From the NCBI GenBank assembly GCA_025175895.1, contig CM045990.1, positions 56,483,704 through 56,547,703 on the forward strand: 64,000 nt of DNA, written 5' to 3'. Shown here in pieces: positions 55,811 through 64,000 of this stretch (its first letter is position 1; each line of letters opens with the position of its first letter). The notes beneath the pieces were generated by a model. The model searched no databases, was not told where the DNA came from, and saw nothing but the letters and a program-made list of their open reading frames with translations. Both the position numbers and the translations under genes were made by a program. Source of the DNA: Wurfbainia villosa. Lineage: Eukaryota; Streptophyta; Magnoliopsida; Zingiberales; Zingiberaceae.

Positions 55811-56455
55811 CTTGGTCTAATACATATTGATGTATGCGGACCTATGTCAACTCATGCTCTAGGAGGCTATAGCTACTTCATTACCTTCATCGATGATCAC
55901 TCACTATTTGGGTATGTGTTCTTGATGAAACATAAGTCTGAAGCCCTTTGAAAGGTTCAAAGAATTCAGAAGTGAAGTAGAGAAACAACTTGGCAAAAGT
56001 ATTAAAATACTTTGATCTGATCGAGGTGGTGAATACTTGAGTCAAGAGTTTCTGGATTATCTAAAGGACAATGGAATATTGTCCCAATGGACTCCGTTGT
56101 ATATACCGCAACATAATGGTGTATCTGAGAGGTGAAACTGGACCTTGTTGGACATGGTTAGGTCGATAATGAATCATGCGAATCTTCCCAAGTCCTTTTG
56201 GGGCTATGCACTTTAGACAGCTGTTTACTTGTTAAACAGAGTCCCGACCAAGGTAGTCTCAACTACTCCATATGAGAAATGGAATAGTAAGAAACCTCGT
56301 TTATCTTACTTGAAGATTTGGAGTTATCCTGCTTATGTGAAGCGGACTGTGTCAGACAAATTGGATGCTAAGTCTGACAAGTGTCTATTTATTGGATACC
56401 CTAAGGAAACGAGGGGTTACCAATTCTATAATCCTATGGAACAAAAGGTATTTGT
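55811..56455 (+). pseudogene. pol: B2 pol block 2: integrase core
   Basis: It continues from 42910 after H. HIDVCGPM near 55827 and DDHSLFGYVF near 55891 are seen, then a shift near 55940, the conserved SDRGGEYLSQEF region near 56018 and the core end. The frame 56229-56455 (LLNRVPTKVVSTTPYEKWNSKKP region) runs to the G+ insertion. The ORF appearing to end at 56525 reads into G+. Confidence 0.85.
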
Positions 56456-58498
56456 TGTTGGGATGTATACTGAAAGCCTAGTTCTTTTGTATGAACATTT
56501 TTATTTTGAAATAAGAATCACATGATCATTGTTTGCACTTTATATTTATTATATGTGTGCATATTGTCTAATATTTTACATTGTAGATAACATGGTGCTT
56601 GGTGTGGCACAGAAGATCATGTTATCAGTTCCTTGTAGAATATAAGTAGAGGCTCACAACCAAGATGGTTTTGGACAAACCATTGGCATGGTTGTAGTGT
56701 AGCTTGGTATTGTTTTGTCTTGAACATAGAGTTACACTAGTACACTTAGGTGTATTGAGCAGGACCGACATAGAGGTGATTCAATTTATTGCTGACTATA
56801 TAATTGAATCGGACCTCGGATATTATGTTGTACATGCTCTTAATCCCGATATAATAACGGGCACATGTACTTAGTATTTATTTCTTTGATTTACCAGAGG
56901 GTGAGATTTCTATGGATTAAATCAATATGCCTAGTAAGTTGGGAAATGATATTATTTACATGGTGTGCCGTTGATTATAGGAGGAAACCGTGTCCTATAT
57001 ATTAGGTTGATGATGTCCCCTTGAGGAGCTCATAAGGTTCATCATGTAAACCCTGCAGGTTGACTTAGTCAACATGATGATAAGGTTGAGTGGTACTACT
57101 CGAGGAGTTAGATGTTAATTAATTGATGGTTAGTAAATCAATTAATTGACGGACATTCGATATCTTAAACACGGGGAGACGGATGTACAAATAATATATG
57201 GAGCCCATATTAATTTATGGGGGTTGGTGAGGTAATTCAATGATGATCCTCTAGTGGATTGGAACATCATTGATGGATCAAGTTTGTGTGGTTCCGATCC
57301 ATCGGGTGGCCAAGATCCAACTCCTCCTCATGGTCCCTATCGTAGCCTAATATAATCCTCATGAAGCTCTAGATCCAAGGATGGAAAACAAAACTCTAGA
57401 ACCGACGATTGAGATTAAATCTCTAGATTCGACGGTGGAGATTAAATCTCTAGAACCGACGGTTGAGATTAAATCTCTAGATCCGACGGTTGAGATTAAA
57501 TCCCTAGATCCGACGGTTGGGATGAAACCCTAGATCCGACGATGGAGATTAAATCCCTAGATCCGACGGTGGAGATTAAAGAAGGCTTAAGCCTAACTCT
57601 ATAAATAAGGCTCTAATGCTTGGGCGGCAACAACTTAATGGAAAAAAATGTTGGTTTTGGAAATTAGGGTTTTGCCTTTCATTGGCTTGGGCGGCAAGAA
57701 ACCCTAGGGAGATTAGGGTTTGGTTCCTTGGTTGGGTGGCTAGGGTTTGGAAGGAAGAGTGGGCGGCAACTATAGGAGAGGATCTCTTCTTCTTCTTCCT
57801 AGGGTGTGGCCGACTCCTAGATCTCTTCCCTCTACCTTGGTCGGCGCTCGACCTATTCCTCTTCTCCTCTTCTCTTCCACTTGGCCGGCAGCACAAAGGA
57901 GCTAGGGATTGTTCCCTTGTTTGGTTCCTTGGTTGTTTCCATTTTGTTCTCTCTATTCTTGGGGCCGGCGGCATCAATCCTTTGTGGATTGGTGGTTGGC
58001 TCAAGCAAGAAGGGAAGGAGAGTTCTTCTTTCTTTGGATTGAAGGAGATCTAGGAAGCTTCAACTTGTGGAGGATCTTCGCCCACACGAAGTCTATAAGG
58101 AGGTTAGGACATACGATAGAAGATCGAGAGGTATAAAAGTTTTACAACTTTTATTATTGATCTTTGTATGTTCTTATTAATATGCTAGCTTATGTTCCTT
58201 ATCTTAGTATGTGTTGATTATACTAGTTTACATTTGTATGTATTTGTATAATCATGGACCTCGAAAATAAACACAAAAACCGGTGATCCGTCCGTCGTCT
58301 CTTCCGTGGCTAACCGACTAGAAGAGTTGATTGCTTGAACAACAAGTTTGTTCAAGCGATTGCTCGAGTCGTTAGCATGATGACGAATTGGTTGTGCTTA
58401 GGAAACTCATCCCATCCGGATTAGTTTTCATTAGTGAAAATTTTAATCCGGGGACATGGTAGCCAATGAGCCTCTCCGAGAAGCATGAGTTACCAACA
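56456..58498 (+). mobile_element. Solo LTR G+, 2043 bp
   Basis: It begins TGTTGGGATGTATACTG and ends GAGTTACCAACA, flanked by tttgt (56451-56455 and 58499-58503). It is colinear with G-. Tandem 27-bp repeats at 57394-57580 lie right before a TATA box TCTATAAATAAGG (57596-57609). Several TTAGGGTTT teloboxes follow in the putative R/U5 part (57660-57760). Frames at 57616-58136 lie in the LTR and differ between copies, so I do not call a gene. Confidence 0.87.
57394..57580 (+). repeat. Seven tandem 27-bp repeats upstream of the G+ TATA box
   Basis: The units read approximately CTAGATCCGACGGTTGAG followed by ATTAAATC; seven are counted in 187 bp, with one or two changes each. The last ends about 16 bp before the TATA box. 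They may be transcription-factor sites; the function is unknown. Confidence 0.8.
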
Positions 58499-58503
58499 TT
58501 TGT

Positions 58504-60262
58504 TTCAAGGCATGCTGTGTTTCTAGAGAAAGAGTTTCTCTTGCAAGAAAACAGTGGGAGTGTTGTTGAACTTGAGGAGGTTCAAGAGACTTCAATAGAC
58601 ATTAATGAGATACCTAGTCAAGCACCACAACCGATAACTCATAGTGATGAGCCTTCGGCTGAACCTATTGTAACACCACATCTTCGTAGATATGGTAGAA
58701 CATGCAACATTCCTGAGAGATATGGATTTCTCGTAAGTGAATCGAACGACATGATACTCATTGATGATGAGGAGCCTGCCAATTATGAAGAAGTTCTAAA
58801 AAGTTCAGAAAGGGACAAATGACTCAATGTCATGAAGTCGAAAATGGATTCTATGTATGAAAACCAAGTTTGGAAATTGGTTGACCCACCAGAAGGCATT
58901 AAGCCTATAGAGTGCAAGTGGATTTTCAAGAAGAAAACCGACATGGATGGTAATGTGATTACCTATAAGGCTAGATTAGTGGCGAAAGGCTATCGTCAAA
59001 AGCAAGGTGTTGATTATGACGAAACCCATTCACCAGTTGCTATGATTAAATTCATTCAAATGCTCTTGGCCATAGCGACTCATTATGATTATGAGATATG
59101 ATAGATGGATGTGAAAACGGTTTTCCTTAATTGAAACCTACTCGAGGATGTGTATATGATACAACCTGAGGGTTTCACATCGATTTATAAAACCAATGTA
59201 TGCAAAATTTGACGGTCCATATATGGGTTGAAGCAAACATCCAGGAGCAAGAATATTCGTTTTGATGAGGCAATTAAAAGGTTTGATTTCTCACAAAATC
59301 CGGACAAACCTTGAGTATACAAGAAGGTTAGTGGTAGTACAGTCGTGTTCCTAGTATTGTATGTCGATGACATATTACTTATAGGAAACGATGTTTTTAT
59401 CTTACAGTCAATTAAAATTTGGTTATCCAAGACATTCTCCATGAAAGACTTGGGAGAAGCAACCTACATTCTCGAGATTAAGATCTATAGGGATAGATCG
59501 AATAGGTTTCTTGGTCTTTCGTAGTCTACATATATAGACTGAGTGCTAAAGAGGGTTAGCATGTTGGAATCTAAGGTTTCCTACCCATCAGGCATGGGAT
59601 ACACCTTTGGAATTCTATGTGTCTGCACACAGAAGACGAGAGGATTTGCATGAGTAAGATTCCCTATGCATCCGCAATAGGATCTATCATGTATGCTATG
59701 TTATGTACTAGACCATATGTATCTTATGCTTTGAGTGTCATGAGAAGATACCAGTCCGATCCAGGAATGGATCATTGGGCGGCTGTTAAGACAATCCTTA
59801 AGTACTTGAGAAGAACTAAGGATGTATTCCTAATATATGGAGAAGGTGATATGGTAATACGCGGGTATACGGATGCCAGCTTCCAGATAGAAAAGGATGA
59901 TTCCAGGTCTCAGTGTAGTTACATATTTACCTTGAATGGAGGCGCAATAAGTTGGAAAGGTTCCAAGCAAGACACTATAAAGGATTCTTTCACTGAGGCA
60001 GAATACATTTCAGCTTCGGAAGCAACAAAGGAAGCGGTTTGGATTAAGAAGTTCGTCTCTAGACTTGATGTGGTCTCATCAATGATCCAAACATGTGCTT
60101 CGCCGCTATCATCTGATCAGAGAGATGATAAGTAGGAAGGAAATACAAATTGAGAAGATTCCCACTTAAAGAAACTTAGCGGATCCTTTAACTAAGGTCT
60201 TACCTCAAAGTAAGTTTGAGGGTCATGTTCAAGCTTATGGTATTGGATACCATGGCAATTAG
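58504..60262 (+). pseudogene. pol: B2 pol block 3: RT and RNase H
   Basis: It resumes in the integrase tail (58504-58822), a TGA where W is expected at about 58821, then RT (58832-59101) to a TAG at 59102 near the DVKTAF motif, the YVDD region near 59361, and further stops. RNase H is open at 59617-60135, and the end reads to about 60262. Several stops are TGG to TGA/TAG or CAG to TAG. It is followed by a decayed polypurine tract and the LTR at 60293. Confidence 0.85.
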
Positions 60263-60292
60263 CATTAGGCCAAGTGGAAGTTTGTTAGAGAT

Positions 60293-60441
60293 ATATGAGA
60301 GGTGGCCTAAGGCAATTACCTTATGGTCGAACTATTTATTTGATAAATGAATATTCACTATTAGAGTATACATATTTTCTTGTATTTGATTGGATCTTAA
60401 ACTCATTTACTGGATGTCCGCAATATGATTCACAGCATAAG
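60293..60441 (+). mobile_element. B2 3' LTR, first 149 bp only
   Basis: It begins TGTTAGAGATATATGAGAGG and stops abruptly near CACAGCATAAGA, where an inverted B-family LTR begins. Confidence 0.8.
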
Positions 60442-61354
60442 AATCTCATTCTCAAGATTTTTTAAATCCTTTGAATTACGCTCATTATGTGTGTGACCAA
60501 ATAGGTTCTCGGTTTACGTTGGGTGTCTATAATTAACCATTAATTATAGAATGATCATAAGTGGCACCTAGTAGTACATCATGATCCCCAATTAATCAAA
60601 AAATCAACAGTTGATCCAGAACTATTTCTGAAACCGTTCAGCAGCTATAATGAATCGTGCCCCGTTCCCTTCACGCATCTTATACCCACTTGGTTCAGGA
60701 CATGGTCTATAGTGTCAGTCCCCACTAGGCTAACTACATCACACCTAGCCCAAGTATCATTTCCTCGTCCTACGGATTCTAGTTACTGCACATGTATCCA
60801 AGAGTACCTTACTCTAAACATGTAATGCTTTGGCCAAAGACTTTAGTAACAATCCGATGAGAGGCCATGGGTATACATCTCCTTGCAAGGAGTGGTAAAT
60901 CCTTTATAGGCTATTCAAACACCTTCGGTCACTTCGACTTATACCCAATCATCCTGGGTCCACATCTCCTCGGAGATGCTTGTTTAAGATGTCAAAGCAT
61001 AAGTCTCCATGACTAAGATGACTTGAATACCGCAAGTCAAAGGAACATCACACTTAAGCTGCAATAAGAACTTCATTGATATATCCATATGTGCAGAGAA
61101 CCATATGAAATCTTACAGCTAGTCACTCCAATGAACTAGTTACCATAACTAGCATCCATGATTAACTTCGGACATCACAATGTCTTCAGCCAGTGAGAAT
61201 TAGCTTCTTGGATACACCAAGGAGTATACCTCATGCTAGTCTCGACAAAATTGATGGTGTCCAAATCAATCAATTCATCGACTAGGGATAATTCCAATAC
61301 ATCATAATTACACATGTAGAGATACTCACAAGTTGTGATCCAATCACAAATTCT

Positions 61355-62841
61355 TGTTAGGATCTGTGCACCCGCTAGAGGGGGGGGGGGTGAATAGCGT
61401 GTGCTCGTACGTTGATGGAAATCATTTGCATGCTTTTCTAAAATTTTCATTAGCGCAGCGGAAAAAAAATAATAAAGCAATAACGAAAACACAAACACAC
61501 AAACGCAAGGATATAACGTGGTTCGGAACCGAACGGTTCCTACTCCACGGATCGAGCTCTAAAGAGATTTAGTGATCCACACACACTCACTAATCACAAA
61601 TACTCCTCAACACAAGTCGAAGGCGGAGAAACCTCGTACAATAGTTTACAACAATAAACTAAGTACAACAAGCAATTACAATGAAATACAATGCAATACA
61701 AGTAAAGAAATCACTTTACAAATGCCTTTAGATTACTTGAATGCTTGGTAGGTTGACTTGCACTTGGAGACCCTGATTTGCAGTAGCAAATCGCCCCAAA
61801 AGACCTCAAGAAACCATACCATTTTCCTCGATCACGAGCTCCTTATAAAGCTTCAACCTGTGCTGGAAAAAGTCGATCAGTCGACTAGTCGGGATAATCA
61901 GTCGATTGATGCCACTGTTATCGTGAGACAATGGCTAGATCCACGCTGGATAAGTCCAACAGATCCATCATCAGTCGACTGATGATACCCATCAGTCGAC
62001 TGATGGAGCCTTCACTCGACCAATCGAGTCTCAACTCCATTTTGTGTCCGATTTCACGAGCACCAGTCGACTGATCACAAGATCAGTCGATTGTTCAGCC
62101 CACCAGTCGACTGCCCACCTATGACAGTCGACTGCTAGAGTAATTCTCACATTCAAACCCTAGTTGACTCAGTCCAGTCGACTGCCACATGGCACCAGTC
62201 GACTGACACACCTCAAACATGAGGTTTTAGCCAAAGTATGGTTCCCCCATACTTGCTAGATCACCCTTAGCCTAGACCTAAGCCTTCTAGCCACCTCCAT
62301 CAGCCTCAGGCCTCTCGGATCCCTCCAAGTCATCCATGACTTGTTCATCCATCGCGCTAGCCTTCAGGTGCTTCCATCGGCTATGTCATGCTAACGGTGT
62401 CTACACTGCCAAGGCACATTAGACTTACGCCGCCAAGACTCCGCTTGGACTTTACGCCGTCAAGACTCCGCTTGGACTTTACGCCGCCAATATCAAAACC
62501 CCTTGGACTTCTCAAATGGCAAGACTCAAGCTTGGACTTTCCCTTGCCAACCCATGTTGGACTTTCCATGCCAAGACCTATGCTTGGACTTTCCCAAATG
62601 CCAAGTGTCCCACTTGGACTTTCCATGCCAAGTACCCATGACTTGGATTTTACATTGTCAAGACCCATGCTTGGGCTTTCCCAAATGCCAAGTGTCCCAC
62701 TTGGACTTTCCATGCCAAGGACCCAAGGCTTGGACTTTCCCATGACAATTACATTGTCATATGTTTTTGTATAACATCAAAACATCTCTCGAGCCAAGCT
62801 CGAGTCCTGGTCAATCGTGACCTGGGCCGATTGCACCAACA
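61355..62841 (-). mobile_element. Solo LTR of family A (A1 subfamily), 1487 bp
   Basis: Flanked by attct at 61350-61354 and 62842-62846. On the minus strand it starts TGTTGGTGCAATCGGCC and ends GATCCTAACA. It has AAAGTCCAAG tandem units at 62400-62750, a box array at 61876-62205, TATA-like CTTTATAAGG at 61850-61841 and the C-rich signal, an unusually long run of about 12 G at 61380-61391 on the + strand. No interior. Confidence 0.9.
61876..62205. repeat. CAGTCGACTG array in solo A LTR
   Basis: Seven exact palindromes and several one-base variants occur, all of the SalI-type core and none of the CGATCG type. The box nearest the promoter lies about 28 bp from the TATA-like element. Confidence 0.85.
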
Positions 62842-63005
62842 ATTCTCTCATGCTGTGAATCGTATCGTGGACATTCAGTAAATGAGTTTAAGATCTAATC
62901 AAATACATGAAAACATGTATACTCAAATAGTGAATCTTCATTTATCATATAAATGGTTCAAACATAAGGCGATGGCCTTAGGACACCTCTCATATATCAC
63001 TAACA

Positions 63006-63977
63006 AACTCCCACTTGGACTAATGCCAATCGCCATGGTATCCAATACCATAAGCTCTAACATGGCCCTCAAACTTACTTTGAGGTAAGGCCTTAGTTAA
63101 AGGATCCGCTAAGTTCCTTTCAGTGGGAATCTTCTCGATTTGTATTTCCTTCCTACTAATGATCTCTCTGATCAAATGATTGTGGTGAAGCACATGTTTG
63201 GATCGTTGATGAGACCACACCAAGTTCAGAGACGAACTTCTCGATCCAAACCGCTTCCTTTCCTGCTTCCAAAGCTGCAATGTATTCTGCCTCTGTGGTA
63301 GAATCTGCAACAGTGTCTTGTTTGAAACTTTTCCAACTCACTGCGCCTCCATTCATGGTGAACACGTAACAAGACTGAGACCTAGAATCATCCTTGTCTG
63401 TCTGGAAGCTGGCATCCATATACCCGCGTATCACCATGTCACCTTCTCCATATATTAGGAACACATCCTTAGTTCTTCTTAAGTACTTAAGGATAGTCTT
63501 AACAGCCGACCAATGATCCATTCCTGGATTAGACTGATATCTGCACATGACACTCAGAGCATACGATACATCGGGCCTCGTACATAACATAACATACATG
63601 ATAGTTCCTATTGCGGATGCATAGGCAATCTTACTTATGCAAATCCTCTCATCTTTTGTGCGTGGACACATAGACTTCGAAAGGTGTATCCCATACCTGA
63701 TGGGAAGGAAACCTTTCTTAGATTCCGACATGCTAAACCTCTTTAGCACTCTGTCTATATATGTGGACTATGAAAGACCAAGCAACCATTTCGATCTATC
63801 CCTATAGATCTTAATCCCGAGGATGTAGGTTGCTTCTCCCAGGTCTTTCATGAAGAATATCTTGGACAACCAAATTTTAACTGACTGTAAGACAGAAACA
63901 TCGTTTTCTATAAGTAATATGTCATCGACATACAATACTAGGAACACGACTGCACTCCCACTAACCTTCTTATACAC
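63006..63977 (-). pseudogene. pol: B3 pol end: RT and RNase H
   Basis: On the minus strand, 63977-63768 carries the YVDD motif (VLYVDDILLIEND) and the WLSKIFFMKDLGEATYILG region. A TAG near 63767 breaks it, and 63749-63156 is open through RNase H (SKIAYASAIGTIMYVMLCTRPDVSY, ADSTTEAEYIAALEAGKEAVWI). A frameshift near 63170 leads to the conserved end (ADPLTKALPQSKFEGHVRAYGIGYHGDWH region) at 63020. It is the least damaged copia pol end in the window. Confidence 0.87.
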
Positions 63978-64000
63978 ATAAGGTTCTTCCGGATTTTGTG

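Larger units (their letters stand above)
38323..60441 (+). mobile_element. Element B2: Ty1/copia element split by H and G+
   Basis: The 5' LTR is 38323-40486 (2164 bp), with primer-binding site at 40488, gag near 41640-42290 and pol in three blocks (42291-42910, 55811-56455, 58499-60262). The 3' LTR begins at 60293 but only about 149 bp remain before an inverted junction. The interruptions are H (agttg duplication) and solo LTR G+ (tttgt duplication). Stops are scattered through pol. It is inserted in E's 3' LTR; the right target-site copy is not in the window. Confidence 0.85.
60442..64000 (-). mobile_element. Element B3: copia element in inverted orientation (partial)
   Basis: On the minus strand, RT and RNase H (64000-63020) are followed by a polypurine tract and LTR from 63005 down, interrupted by a solo A LTR (61355-62841, duplication attct). 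About 1.07 kb of LTR is left before the junction at 60441. Its 5' part lies beyond the window. Confidence 0.85.

Noticed and set aside
57616..58136. Overlapping frames of 142-145 residues on both strands in G+
   Set aside because: They lie within the solo LTR, are not preserved as frames in G- (where only a 123-residue partial frame is seen at 45303-45674), and have low-complexity, GC-biased composition.
178..62205. CRISPR-like array suggested by evenly repeated short palindromes
   Set aside because: The spacers are irregular in length, partly repeated, and lie within LTRs of plant retrotransposons; there are no cas genes and the DNA is eukaryotic.
1..64000. tRNA, rRNA or protein-coding host genes
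   Set aside because: I looked for tRNA arms, rRNA-like conserved blocks and spliced host-type coding segments and saw none; nearly all sequence is assigned to LTR elements.

Overview
This is plant nuclear DNA made almost entirely of nested LTR retrotransposons; I see no host gene, tRNA, rRNA or CRISPR array. The plant origin follows from Ty1/copia elements of the Sirevirus type, an Athila-like Ty3/gypsy element, plant tRNA primer-binding sites and telobox motifs. A large repeat-rich angiosperm, perhaps a monocot, is likely; the species cannot be read from the window.

Layout, with my own letters for families. Positions 1-2309: 3' end and LTR of a Sirevirus-like element (A0). Positions 2310-38322: remains of a related + strand element (E), with its 3' LTR from 36958. 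E is split by element C (3192-35947, minus strand, TSD tcatg). C holds an Athila-like gypsy element (4677-16238, +), whose 3' LTR carries solo LTR F (13628-15439). The C gag is split by element A2 (18311-32870, +, TSD gagtc), itself split by a decayed copia element B1 (about 21995-30632, +). The 5' LTR of C carries a solo LTR of family D (34373-35598, +). Positions 38323 to about 60441: copia element B2, inserted in E's 3' LTR. Its integrase region is split by element H (42911-55805, minus, TSD agttg). H contains solo LTR G- (44939-52969), and G- contains a young complete D element (45977-51562, minus, TSD gcatg). A second solo LTR, G+ (56456-58498), also lies in B2. From about 60442 to the end is a third B copy (B3, minus), joined head-to-head to the truncated 3' LTR of B2 and carrying a solo A LTR (61355-62841).

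Only the B elements and the Athila-like element carry pol. Families A, C, D and H have LTRs, a tRNA-Met-type primer-binding site, a gag gene and a 3' noncoding zone, but no protease, integrase or reverse transcriptase in what is present. They share Sirevirus hallmarks: clustered polypurine tracts before the 3' LTR, a C-rich stretch near the LTR end, and palindromic repeat boxes upstream of the TATA box. They look like gag-only, non-autonomous Sireviruses that would need enzymes in trans.

The most striking signal is the box array. The 10-bp palindrome CAGTCGACTG, or an alternative CGATCG/CGATCATTGCC form, is repeated just upstream of the TATA-like box in the A, C and D LTRs, the last box usually 20-35 bp from it. 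The two forms replace each other between the two LTRs of a single element, while the surrounding LTR can be nearly identical.
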